NCBI GenBank assembly: GCA_027451425.1
Contig: DAIDJH010000035.1
Location: 1 to 10,281, forward strand
Reading direction: 5' to 3'
DNA length: 10,281 nt
From: Bdellovibrionales bacterium
GTDB taxonomy: Bacteria; Bdellovibrionota; Bdellovibrionia; Bdellovibrionales; UBA1609
A model generated the notes under the pieces. It made no database searches. It saw nothing but the letters and a program-made list of their open reading frames with translations, and was not told the DNA's origin. This document shows positions 1-6,603 of the stretch, piece by piece (position 1 is the stretch's first letter; the number at the start of each line of letters is the position of its first letter). The position numbers were made by a program, and so were the translations under genes.

Positions 1-215
1 AAGAGCCAAAGCTGAAAGCCATGGGCGGCAGTGAACCCACAATGAGGATTGAAAGCCCAGCACAGGAGCGGCCCTTTGGCGGCACCGCGCCCCAGTAGAG
101 TGTGGTGCTTCCAAAAATAATAATTCAACAGGTGAAGAAATGCCAAAATCGCGCCAACGTACGACAGGGCTAGCGAGCGTTCGATCTCCCAAATATTTTT
201 TTTGAGCCAGCTCAA
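1..215 (-). CDS. Membrane protein of unknown function, partial, coupled to pgsA
   Basis: This frame stays open from a TTG codon at 215-213 to the window edge, giving 71 residues, and continues beyond it. The TTG overlaps the pgsA stop in a TTGA arrangement (4 shared bases). A run of six G (228-223) lies 7 bases upstream as a Shine-Dalgarno site inside the pgsA end, so translation is probably coupled to pgsA. The protein starts MSWLKKNIWEIER, has a hydrophobic helix at about residues 14-35, and then a segment rich in His, Cys and Trp (C52, C59; HH at 37-38) leading into another non-polar stretch. It looks like an integral inner-membrane protein. I do not recognise the family. A lipid-related role is only a guess from its position after pgsA. 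The start is supported by the overlap and G run, but TTG is a rare start codon. Confidence 0.6.
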   Translation of the reverse strand, partial: MSWLKKNIWEIERSLALSYVGAILAFLHLLNYYFWKHHTLLGRGAAKGPLLCWAFNPHCGFTAAHGFQLWL

Positions 216-799
216 TTCATAACCCCCCGTTTGGATTTTTTAATGAACTGATAATAACCAAACGTGTATTGACCGGCGGACCAAAGACTCAAAGCGACGC
301 TGATCCATAGGCCGATTTGGCCGAGGCGAAGCGTGGTCACCGATCCCCAGGCGATATCTACAAACATGCAAGGGATTGCGATCATTTGCAAGGCTGTCTT
401 CCATTTACCGACAGGTTTTGCGGCAATGATAACTTGATCGGCTGCCGCGACGGAACGCAGTCCGCCGATAAACAAATCTCGGGCTAAAATGATAGTCAGC
501 GAGTAGGGGTCAATTCGACGAATCTCAAGAAGCGCCACCAGCGCGGCAAGAACGAGGATTTTATCGGCGATCGGGTCCATGAATTTGCCCATGTTCGATT
601 CGGCGTGATACTTGCGCGCCCAGTAGCCGTCGAGCCAATCGGTTATTGAGGCTACTAAAAAAATGACGGCGGCGATTTCGCGCACTCGGGGCGTGTCGGC
701 GTAAAGAACAATAAAAAGAAACGGAGCCAATAAAAACCGCGTGCTGGTCGCGATCATGGGTAAAGATTTTTGCCATTGTTTGGTTATTGTTACAGACAC
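212..799 (-). CDS. pgsA: CDP-diacylglycerol-glycerol-3-phosphate 3-phosphatidyltransferase
   Basis: This inner-membrane enzyme of the CDP-alcohol phosphatidyltransferase family makes phosphatidylglycerophosphate from CDP-diacylglycerol and glycerol 3-phosphate, the committed step to phosphatidylglycerol and cardiolipin. The full catalytic signature DxxDGxxAR(x8)GxxxDxxxD is present: D54, D57, G58, A61, R62, G71, D75, D79. The N-terminus (LPMIATSTRFLLAPF) and the later ARDLFIGGLR and GKWKTALQM segments are typical of PgsA rather than of phosphatidylserine or phosphatidylcholine synthases. The 195-residue length is normal, and several hydrophobic helices flank the motif. The start is GTG at 799, with GGAG 6 bases upstream. 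A possible promoter lies at 819-846. The next gene downstream overlaps its stop codon. Confidence 0.93.
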   Translation of the reverse strand: MSVTITKQWQKSLPMIATSTRFLLAPFLFIVLYADTPRVREIAAVIFLVASITDWLDGYWARKYHAESNMGKFMDPIADKILVLAALVALLEIRRIDPYSLTIILARDLFIGGLRSVAAADQVIIAAKPVGKWKTALQMIAIPCMFVDIAWGSVTTLRLGQIGLWISVALSLWSAGQYTFGYYQFIKKSKRGVMN

Positions 800-818
800 G
801 ATTGACTCCAGAAGCTCG

Positions 819-846
819 ATCTTATCAACTCGAATGAATGAGGCAA
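819..846 (-). promoter_or_regulatory. Candidate promoter of pgsA
   Basis: On the minus strand there is TTGCCT (846-841), a 16-base spacer, and TAAGAT (824-819), each matching the sigma-70 consensus at 4 of 6 positions. A transcript starting near 812 would have a leader of about 13 bases that still contains the GGAG Shine-Dalgarno site (809-806). The site overlaps the predicted start of the divergent gene at 838. Found by eye only, so this is a weak call. Confidence 0.35.
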
Positions 847-1440
847 CCGTTGTCGCGAAAATTTTGTATATTTCTTCTCATCGAAGGTGTGGCGATCACG
901 GCGATGGCTGCGACGTCGGAAATGCCGATTTGGCAAAGGGTACCGCGAAATTTAAAGAAGATCACCGAGGAGCGCGCGGTCATTGTGTCCGTGAAAACGC
1001 GAAAGCTCGATCGCCAATTTTCAGTAATGACAATCGATGGCGGTGAATTCATTCATTTGCCGGTGAATCAGGCCTTTCAAATGGCGCAAAACTACAAGGA
1101 TCTGACGAAAGTCAGCAGTCACATCGTGAAAGTCCGCACCAAGCCCGATTTGTATATTCACTGCGTGGTCCTTCACTACCAAGCGCGGATGCACTTGAAA
1201 ATGACGGTACAGTCTATGCCGGAACGGCATATTCGGTTCAGGGTCGTTTCTGGAAGTTTTCGCGGCATGACGGGGGACTTTGCCTTCAACGATTACCATG
1301 AGGGCACGTTACTTGGCTTTCATGGGCAGTATCGGTACGTCGTTTCACGTATGCCGCCTTTTTTTGTCGACTTCACATTTGAGGCTGTTTTACAGCATAT
1401 TGCGGAACAAATGCGGTCTTTTCTTGAAGAGCACGGCTAA
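838..1440 (+). CDS. Probable SRPBCC/START-fold protein with export-like N-terminus
   Basis: A 200-residue protein. The N-terminus (MRQPLSRKFCIFLLIEGVAITAMA) is basic then hydrophobic, with a possible AMA|ATS cleavage site after residue 24, so export to the periplasm is likely. The rest resembles the SRPBCC (polyketide cyclase/START-like lipid-binding) fold: an N-terminal helix, a VSSHIVKVR strand, a long run of alternating strands at about residues 110-175 including GSFRGMTGDFAF, and an amphipathic C-terminal helix ending MRSFLEEHG. Such proteins bind hydrophobic ligands, but no ligand can be read here. The start is uncertain because there is no clear Shine-Dalgarno site and the gene begins only 38 bases from the divergent pgsA start. 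An ATG at 904 would remove the signal-like segment. It is probably co-transcribed with glpX, which starts 21 bases after its stop. The fold is inferred from pattern alone. Confidence 0.72.
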   Translation: MRQPLSRKFCIFLLIEGVAITAMAATSEMPIWQRVPRNLKKITEERAVIVSVKTRKLDRQFSVMTIDGGEFIHLPVNQAFQMAQNYKDLTKVSSHIVKVRTKPDLYIHCVVLHYQARMHLKMTVQSMPERHIRFRVVSGSFRGMTGDFAFNDYHEGTLLGFHGQYRYVVSRMPPFFVDFTFEAVLQHIAEQMRSFLEEHG

Positions 1441-1461
1441 CTTCGCTACAACGGGGGCATT

Positions 1462-2421
1462 ATGGATCGAAACCTGGCGCTCGAATTTGTGAGAATCACT
1501 GAAGCGGCCGCACTGGCGTGCTCGCGTCACATGGGTCGCGGTAACGAAAAGGCCGCGGATCAGGCGGCAGTCGATGCCATGCGACGCGCGTTTGATTCGG
1601 TGAACGTCGACGGCGTTGTCGTCATTGGTGAAGGTGAACGCGATGAAGCTCCCATGCTTTATATTGGTGAGTCGGTCGGTCGCAAAGGCTCAGATGCAAT
1701 TCCAGTCGATATTGCGCTCGATCCGCTCGAAGGTACTACAATATGCGCAAAGGGGACTGAGGGCGCGATTTCGGTCATTGCGGCGGCGGAGCGCGGACAT
1801 TTTCTCCATGCTCCCGACACCTACATGTATAAAATTGCTTGTGGTCCGGAAGCGGCGGGCTCCATCGACATCGAGCTTTCGGCGACTGAAAATATTCGTG
1901 CGGTCGCGGCTCGTTTGAATAAGCCCGTATCGCACGTCACGGTTGTAATTTTAGATCGACCACGTCACGAACAACTGATTGCCGAAGTTCGCGAACTGGG
2001 CACGCGCATTCGACTTATCTCCGACGGCGATGTTTCGGCAGGTGTTGCCACGTGCTGGGAAGACACGGGTATCGATTTGCTAATAGGTATTGGTGGCGCT
2101 CCTGAAGGAGTGATCACCGCCGCGGCCATGCGCTGCATGGGCGGCGATTTTCAGGGGCGTTTGGTATTTCGTAACGACGACGAGCGAGCGCGCGCTGAGC
2201 GGATGGGCATTCGTGACTTTGATAAGGTCTATCGGTTGAACGAATTGGTGAAGGGTGAAGCCTTGTTCAGCGCGACGGGTGTAACCGATGGTCCGCTTCT
2301 TCGGGGAGTGCACACGTTAACGAAAGGTCGCGTGTCGACTCATTCGGTGGTGATGCGTTCGCAGACCGGAACTATACGGCATATTGAAGCCACGCACGAT
2401 CTAGCTAAAAAACCCAAATAA
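1462..2421 (+). CDS. glpX: Class II fructose-1,6-bisphosphatase
   Basis: GlpX is a cytosolic metal-dependent enzyme that hydrolyses fructose 1,6-bisphosphate to fructose 6-phosphate, the key irreversible step of gluconeogenesis. In some bacteria it also acts on sedoheptulose 1,7-bisphosphate. The 319-residue length is typical. Visible signatures are NEKAADQAAVDAMR with D33, IGEGERDEAPM with E57, the metal-binding DPLEGTT (D87, E90, GTT 91-93), a KGTEGAISVIA segment, and GGAPEGVITAAAMR at 211-224 with E215. These correspond to the acidic metal-ligand positions known in E. coli GlpX (Asp33, Glu57, Asp85, Glu213). The start is ATG at 1462 with GGGGG at 1453-1457 as Shine-Dalgarno. It follows the SRPBCC-like gene closely, and its stop lies one base from the stop of the convergent zinc-ribbon gene, leaving no room for a separate terminator. 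Confidence 0.96.
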   Translation: MDRNLALEFVRITEAAALACSRHMGRGNEKAADQAAVDAMRRAFDSVNVDGVVVIGEGERDEAPMLYIGESVGRKGSDAIPVDIALDPLEGTTICAKGTEGAISVIAAAERGHFLHAPDTYMYKIACGPEAAGSIDIELSATENIRAVAARLNKPVSHVTVVILDRPRHEQLIAEVRELGTRIRLISDGDVSAGVATCWEDTGIDLLIGIGGAPEGVITAAAMRCMGGDFQGRLVFRNDDERARAERMGIRDFDKVYRLNELVKGEALFSATGVTDGPLLRGVHTLTKGRVSTHSVVMRSQTGTIRHIEATHDLAKKPK

Positions 2422-2422
2422 T

Positions 2423-2722
2423 TTACTGATTTTTTTTAAACAGAGCTTCGGCCGCTGCGATTAGGGCGTCGCGTGATTTTTGTGCGGAATCAGTGTCTGA
2501 ATTTGGCTGAAAAAAATCGCAAAGGTTGGCGCGGTCCTTTTCGCGGACAACGTCGGCGCTTGTTTCACGACATTCGTTGTAGACCTTCGGGTCGTAAAAC
2601 CGGCAATTCTTGCAAACGCGAACGTCTTCGCCGCATTTTGGGCATTCGTCGCGACGACTCACACTCTCGACGAATGTGAGGGGCGCTCCGCAAGAAAAAC
2701 ATTTTACCTTAACTTCGGCCAC
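2423..2722 (-). CDS. Small double zinc-ribbon protein
   Basis: A 99-residue protein, probably cytosolic, with eight cysteines in two groups. The first is a classic zinc ribbon: C8-x2-C11 and C27-x2-C30. The second is C37-x2-C40, C51 and C68 within CKNCRFYDP, NECRE and NLCDFFQP, a spacing suited to a second metal site. The C-terminal 30 residues are charged and probably helical (AQKSRDALIAAAEALFKK). Proteins of this form are found in several delta-proteobacterial genomes, as far as I recall, but I know of no assigned function. Zinc binding is inferred from the cysteine pattern. The start is GTG at 2722, and no strong Shine-Dalgarno site is visible. It begins 15 bases after the lipoprotein gene on the same strand, so the two probably share a transcript. 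It is convergent with glpX. Confidence 0.85.
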   Translation of the reverse strand: MAEVKVKCFSCGAPLTFVESVSRRDECPKCGEDVRVCKNCRFYDPKVYNECRETSADVVREKDRANLCDFFQPNSDTDSAQKSRDALIAAAEALFKKNQ

Positions 2723-2737
2723 GACAGACTAATAAAC

Positions 2738-3562
2738 TCATTTGGCGCTTTTGATAAGCTTTAATGCGGTCATTTGGAGTTGTGGCTGTGTTTGAGCTGA
2801 ACTGACTGCGGCGGTCGCGGCAGCGGCGTTGCTCACGAATTGGCTCGGGACTTGAATCGTCAACGCGTAATTCGCCGTTGGCAGAGCATTGGCCGGGTCA
2901 ATTATATGCACGACAGTCAAGCTTTGGCCGTTCGATTGCGCGCTTGGCATGCTTTCAAGTTGAAACATGCCTTGGCTCAGTGGCTTCGCCTGGACATTTG
3001 CCGCACCCTCAATGGGTTTGAAAGTGATATTCATTTTGCTGACCATTTCTTGGCTCAGGTTATTTGGGTCTACTCCCGGTAAAATGTAAGCGAGAACAAG
3101 TTGGTTTGTCTTGGCAGTCGTCGACTGAAAAGTAAATGTCGCAATATTGTTGTTTTGGCTAAATGAGGTCGGCAAGAGCCCGAGATTTGTATCCTTCAGA
3201 TATATATTGTTGGATGACGGCAATTGAATTTCACCGGCTTTGCTAACGGTAACCGTAGTCGAGTTGCAAATAGGTTCTTGCTGTTGCTGCTGGTCAATAA
3301 CTTGCCCATTCACCTTTGGCAGATTCGTTGTCAGCCGACAAAATTTCTCAGCGGTCGCGTCGACGGGGGTGAGCTGTTGAGAAGAAGCGGCTTGGTCGCT
3401 TGATGGAGCGCCATTTGCCGGGGCTTTAGGGGTTTCTTGCTTTCCGCGCAAGATCGCACGCTGGGCAGCGGTGAGGCGTTTGGCCATGGTGGTATCATGT
3501 TGGGCGGCGCAGGCTGAAAGAAAAGCAAGTGCTGTGACAGCCGCAAGATATTGAAATTTCAT
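2738..3562 (-). CDS. Predicted outer-membrane lipoprotein of unknown function
   Basis: The protein (274 residues) begins MKFQYLAAVTALAFLSAC, a type II signal peptide with lipobox LSAC and lipidated C18. The next residue is Ala, so no Asp retention signal is present and outer-membrane sorting is expected. I chose ATG 3562 over the upstream TTG at 3580 because AAGGAG lies 6 bases before it and the signal peptide begins there. After the signal come a short basic segment (MAKRLTAAQRAILRGK), a low-complexity Pro/Ala/Ser/Gln linker to about residue 64, and a domain with C75 and C99 that could form a disulfide around a run of five Gln. The remainder (about 100-255) alternates polar and hydrophobic residues like a beta-sandwich rich in Asn, Gln, Thr and Ser. 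I do not recognise the family. The zinc-ribbon gene follows it. Confidence 0.87.
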   Translation of the reverse strand: MKFQYLAAVTALAFLSACAAQHDTTMAKRLTAAQRAILRGKQETPKAPANGAPSSDQAASSQQLTPVDATAEKFCRLTTNLPKVNGQVIDQQQQQEPICNSTTVTVSKAGEIQLPSSNNIYLKDTNLGLLPTSFSQNNNIATFTFQSTTAKTNQLVLAYILPGVDPNNLSQEMVSKMNITFKPIEGAANVQAKPLSQGMFQLESMPSAQSNGQSLTVVHIIDPANALPTANYALTIQVPSQFVSNAAAATAAVSSAQTQPQLQMTALKLIKSAK

Positions 3563-3807
3563 AAGACGCTCCTTTGGCAAGTTGAATCAAGAGCACTATG
3601 GTGCAATTTCAGAGCCTAAACGGCGCTATTGGTTCAATGCCGAGGTCGTCTGTCATTTTGCGGACTTACACGTTTGTCGAACAGTTTTACAGTTCGGTGA
3701 AAGTGCCGTCGATCGTCGTTAGATGCCGACAATTGTCACTGTCAAAATTTCGTAATCAACACGGATTCGGGTTTATGGTGGGGCGCGCGCACTGTAAGAG
3801 AGTGCCC
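3563..3807. other. Divergent intergenic region between lipoprotein and exported protein
   Basis: This 245-base spacer separates two divergent genes and should hold both promoters. An open frame runs through it in phase with the gene at 3808, but its conceptual product has no signal peptide start or ribosome site, so I treat it as non-coding. I could not find a convincing -35/-10 pair on either strand. The only structured element is the 10-bp palindrome GACAATTGTC (3728-3737), followed at once by ACTGTC. Confidence 0.5.
3569..3574 (-). promoter_or_regulatory. Shine-Dalgarno site that sets the lipoprotein start
   Basis: AAGGAG on the minus strand, 6 bases before ATG 3562. This is a near-perfect ribosome binding site. 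It lies within the coding part that a TTG start at 3580 would require, so it argues for the downstream start. Confidence 0.85.
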
Positions 3808-4689
3808 ATGAAAAAGCGATTCACGGTACAACTGTTCACGATTTTATTAGCGGTGAGTTCGTCAGCTTTGGGAGTGCCGCTGGCAGCGGTGGCACCCGAT
3901 TCGTTCCCAGACTCGTCGAGCTGCCCGCGTTTTCAAAAAGAGCTGCAATTTTTAAAAAGCGATTTTGATCAAGGTGTCGCGCAAGGCCGCGCCTGGAGAA
4001 ATGTAGCCGATCAACACACGGAGCGTGGCGATCGGTGGCAAGCAGTTGCCGGCTCCTACGTCAGTCAGCCGTGGGTGCAAGCGACCGGAATTGTGAGCGG
4101 AGCCGCGCTCGTGGTCGTTGGCGCTGCGACCGTCGTGTCAACGCCGATATTAGTTGTCGGAATTATCGCGGCCGGAGGCGCCGCGTATCTTCTTTGGCCT
4201 CGCGCTACGGACTATCGCCAACAACTTGAAGTTTTGCGAAAACGTGAAATCAAACACATCGATTATTTTGATTTAGTCAAAGCCAGCCAGGATTATGAGA
4301 GAAATTTCATTTGGCCGGAGCAGGTGGCGCGCTTCAAGCGACTCATACAGCTCAACGCTGCGCAAATGGGCCTACCAACGTATAAGGGCGGTTATCAGGC
4401 TTTTCCGGTGCAAAATTTAGGAGATGTTCTTCGTCAGCAATTTTCTTATTTCAATGTGCAAGTTCAACTTTTTTATCAAGCCTATCATCGACTCGAGGAT
4501 TTACCGCAAGAGACCAATTGGTATGTGAGTATGACTACGCAACGGCATGCCGATATTGTGAAAGCCAGAATGGCGCGCTCGCTTTCTGAAACGTATGCGT
4601 ATCAAGCGCAACTTGCCTACGCAACAGGCCTTGCTTTGGGCCAGGCCTGTGCGAATGGGACGTTGACTCCGTCGGTGCCAAAGCCGTAA
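3808..4689 (+). CDS. Exported protein with a hydrophobic hairpin, unknown function
   Basis: A 293-residue protein. ATG 3808 is chosen over the in-frame codon at 3598 because it is preceded by a purine-rich AAGAGAG and begins a typical signal peptide (MKKRFTVQLFTILLAVSSSA, continuing to about VAP at 30). The mature part starts with a helical segment of charged and polar residues (about 40-85). A strongly hydrophobic stretch follows at about 92-129, rich in Gly, Ala and Val, with a central TP that could make it a two-helix hairpin. Then comes a long, mainly alpha-helical C-terminal region rich in Gln, Tyr and Arg. There are three cysteines in the full protein (C39 near the mature N-terminus, one near the C-terminus at ACANG, and none that form an obvious motif). 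I recognise no family. It is probably anchored in the envelope. The HD-GYP gene converges on it 30 bases downstream. Confidence 0.82.
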   Translation: MKKRFTVQLFTILLAVSSSALGVPLAAVAPDSFPDSSSCPRFQKELQFLKSDFDQGVAQGRAWRNVADQHTERGDRWQAVAGSYVSQPWVQATGIVSGAALVVVGAATVVSTPILVVGIIAAGGAAYLLWPRATDYRQQLEVLRKREIKHIDYFDLVKASQDYERNFIWPEQVARFKRLIQLNAAQMGLPTYKGGYQAFPVQNLGDVLRQQFSYFNVQVQLFYQAYHRLEDLPQETNWYVSMTTQRHADIVKARMARSLSETYAYQAQLAYATGLALGQACANGTLTPSVPKP

Positions 4690-4719
4690 AGCGATTTGGT
4701 TTTAAAAGGGCGCTTGCGG

Positions 4720-5367
4720 TTAGGCCGCCTTGAGAATGTACGGTACGACAATTTCGTCTTCGGCTTTTTCATCATCGAAATGACCTGCGGCAACCGCTTT
4801 CAAATAGGTTTGCACAAGATTGGTATCGAATTGCGTGCCGCTGTAATCAAGAAGTTCTTTTTTGACATAGTCCCAGCTTTGGCCCTGTCGATACGGTCGC
4901 GTGTTCATCATTGCATCGACCGCGTCGACGATGGCAATCGCGCGTGCGATGAGCGGGATTTTTTCACCTCGCAAGCCGACTGGGTACCCTTGGCCGTCGA
5001 ATCGCTCGTGGTGATAACGCACGCCCGGAATTAAAAAACGAAAAAACGCATTCTTGGTCAGTGGGCGAATGATCTCGACGCTCATTTCAGCGTGATTTTT
5101 CATCATATTGTTTTCATCTTCAGAAAGCCGACCAGGCTTGAGCAGCACGCTGTCAGGTAATCCGACTTTACCGATATCGTGAAACAGGCCGGAATATTCC
5201 ATAATGGCGAGTTCGAATTCGGGGACGCCCATGGCGCGACCCAACTTGCGAGCATTTTGGCCGACGCGGCAGCAGTGAAAAAAAGTGTACGGGTCTTTTT
5301 TTAAGACAGTTTGCAAAATGGCAGCAGCGGCGTCCGCTGCCCATGTAGGCAGTTCATTTACGGGCAT
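4720..5367 (-). CDS. HD-GYP domain protein, predicted cyclic di-GMP phosphodiesterase
   Basis: A 215-residue, stand-alone HD-GYP protein. HD-GYP enzymes hydrolyse cyclic di-GMP to GMP or pGpG at a metal centre. Visible residues are H31 in the first helix, the H63-D64 pair in LFHDIGKVGLP with K67, H92 in KNHAEMSVEII, and H119-H120 followed by ERFDGQGYP, which holds the GYP signature (127-129). D148 and D151 lie in AIVDAVDAMMNTRPYR. All hallmark motifs are intact, so activity is plausible. There is no receiver, PAS, GAF or membrane segment, and only about 25 residues lie before the domain, so it must be controlled by expression, by a partner or by substrate supply. The last 20 residues are acidic then hydrophobic. 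The start is ATG 5367. A weak GTGAG lies just upstream. The gene is divergent from the metalloprotease. Confidence 0.9.
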   Translation of the reverse strand: MPVNELPTWAADAAAAILQTVLKKDPYTFFHCCRVGQNARKLGRAMGVPEFELAIMEYSGLFHDIGKVGLPDSVLLKPGRLSEDENNMMKNHAEMSVEIIRPLTKNAFFRFLIPGVRYHHERFDGQGYPVGLRGEKIPLIARAIAIVDAVDAMMNTRPYRQGQSWDYVKKELLDYSGTQFDTNLVQTYLKAVAAGHFDDEKAEDEIVVPYILKAA

Positions 5368-5526
5368 GTCTCACATATCGGTCAAACGTCGAGAAAACTT
5401 TAAGGGGGGGATCGTAGGTGTGAATCCGCGTCCAGCGTGTCAAAATGAGACGGGTGGTGGGTGATTGAAACTATCCAATTTTTATTCGGCTCGATGAAGA
5501 TTTACAAACCCGCGTTTGCGCTCTAG

Positions 5527-5540
5527 CTGTTGTACAACAG
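5527..5540. promoter_or_regulatory. Perfect 14-bp palindrome, candidate operator of the metalloprotease gene
   Basis: CTGTTGTACAACAG is an exact inverted repeat with no spacer. It ends on the base before ATG 5541 and 18 bases before ATG 5559. TATATT at 5547-5552 (5 of 6 to the -10 consensus) lies just downstream, so the palindrome would sit in a promoter spacer if transcription starts near 5559. That position is typical of a repressor site. The palindrome is seen directly; the operator role is inferred. Confidence 0.45.
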
Positions 5541-6422
5541 ATGGTTTATATTGCCGGCATGTCAATAAGAACTATTTTGTCAGTGGCAATAACGATCGCC
5601 GCGTTTGTCGTGTCGCTTGGTTTCGGTTCGCGGGCCAATGCGTGGGGGATGCTCCGTGCGCTCAACACAAAGTTTATGAAGTCGTACCTCGCTTATTCAA
5701 TTTATAAATATCACAGAATCAATTATTGCTTGGATATTGAGAGTGGCTCGGCGGGGCATTTTCATAAAAGGACGCTAGACACTGAAGTTAAGTGGGCCTT
5801 AGGGCAATGGTTAGAAGTCGTCAGGCAATACACCGGGCCTGTGCCTCTTAATTCCGTGCAATGCGCTTCTCCAAACCTGAATATTATGGTTTATGTCGGC
5901 CCATCGACAAGAGATGACTTCGACCCCAGCTACAATGACGCACATATTCACGACCTTGACGAGTATTTCGTTAAAATCGTCCTCAATTCGGACTTTCGCT
6001 ACAGGTATGACGGCTCCATTTACCCTGTTTATGATTTTGCCTATGTCGTTCGACAATTTCTAAACAGTGGGAACTTCAGCCTCAGTTTTTTTCTTAAAGA
6101 GATGTACGCAAATAAATATTCATTTGATGAAATCGCCGCTTGGGTCGCCCCACAATGGGGTGCTGACGGTAAAGCCATACTTTACTATACCTCGGCGCAT
6201 TTATTGCTGCATGAATTGGGGCATTCATTTGGCCTGTGCGACACCTACGATGTGACCCAAAATTGCGACCCCAACTTCTCGTCGCACTGGAACAACGAGC
6301 CTCCGAGTGTGATGGGTATGGCCAATTACTTATATTTATCACCAGACGACATCGAGGGCATCCGCGCACTGTTTCAAAGATTCGCGCCAATTTCACGGAC
6401 GCCGGAGCACAAGAGAAAATAG
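5541..6422 (+). CDS. Secreted metzincin-type zinc metalloprotease
   Basis: The protein has 293 residues from ATG 5541, or 287 from ATG 5559. Neither start has a Shine-Dalgarno site. The second start opens directly with MSIRTILSVAITIAAFVVS, a good signal peptide with likely cleavage at ANA|W, so 5559 is at least as likely. The catalytic motif is HELGHSFGLCD at 224-234 (numbering from 5541): H224 and H228 bind zinc, E225 is the catalytic base, and the third ligand position is D234, the HExxHxxGxxD form found in some metzincins. A Met-turn candidate follows in PSVMGMANY (M258 or M260). The roughly 185 residues between signal and motif contain many Tyr, Asp and Asn and could be a propeptide plus the upper catalytic subdomain. 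Substrate is unknown. Its base composition looks more AT-rich than glpX or nadC, by eye. Confidence 0.87.
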   Translation: MVYIAGMSIRTILSVAITIAAFVVSLGFGSRANAWGMLRALNTKFMKSYLAYSIYKYHRINYCLDIESGSAGHFHKRTLDTEVKWALGQWLEVVRQYTGPVPLNSVQCASPNLNIMVYVGPSTRDDFDPSYNDAHIHDLDEYFVKIVLNSDFRYRYDGSIYPVYDFAYVVRQFLNSGNFSLSFFLKEMYANKYSFDEIAAWVAPQWGADGKAILYYTSAHLLLHELGHSFGLCDTYDVTQNCDPNFSSHWNNEPPSVMGMANYLYLSPDDIEGIRALFQRFAPISRTPEHKRK

Positions 6423-6565
6423 TTTCATTCTGCCTAACTAAATACAGTTGTGGCCCAAATTATGCGGCCCGCAGCGCACGTGGGTTCAGCTGCCTACATC
6501 TAACAAAAAAGTTGCCTCAAAGTGAGACATAGTTTGGATTTTTTACAGCGGGAAAAGTGAAATTT

Positions 6566-6574
6566 TGATATCAT
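6566..6574 (+). promoter_or_regulatory. Candidate extended -10 promoter
   Basis: TGATATCAT contains TG, one base, then TATCAT, which matches 5 of 6 positions of the -10 consensus. Extended -10 promoters can work without a good -35 box, and none is seen at the right distance. A start near 6581 would give a leader of about 27 bases ending in the strong ribosome site of the gene at 6608. Confidence 0.4.
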
Positions 6575-6595
6575 TTTAACAGTAACGACTTTTTT

Positions 6596-6603
6596 GGGGG
6601 AGG
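6596..6603 (+). promoter_or_regulatory. Strong Shine-Dalgarno site
   Basis: GGGGGAGG lies 4 bases before ATG 6608. It is the strongest ribosome binding site in the window together with that of the lipoprotein, and suggests that the secreted protein is made in quantity. Confidence 0.75.

Noticed and set aside
2422..2440. T8 run after the glpX stop as a rho-independent terminator
   Set aside because: No GC-rich hairpin precedes the T run at 2431-2438. The run is the complement of Lys/Asn codons at the end of the zinc-ribbon gene.
3598..3807. In-frame 70-codon N-terminal extension of the exported protein
   Set aside because: It has no ribosome site at 3598, would bury a good signal peptide 70 residues inside the protein, and would remove all promoter space for two divergent genes.
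4701..4730. Possible terminator between the exported-protein and HD-GYP genes
   Set aside because: Only 4-bp stems (GCGG/CCGC or GGCG/CGCC) can be formed, and the T/A run is short and poorly placed, so a hairpin terminator is not supported.
4696..5034. Open frame of 112 codons on the plus strand opposite the HD-GYP gene
   Set aside because: The minus-strand frame carries every HD-GYP motif. The plus-strand product has no recognisable feature and no ribosome site.
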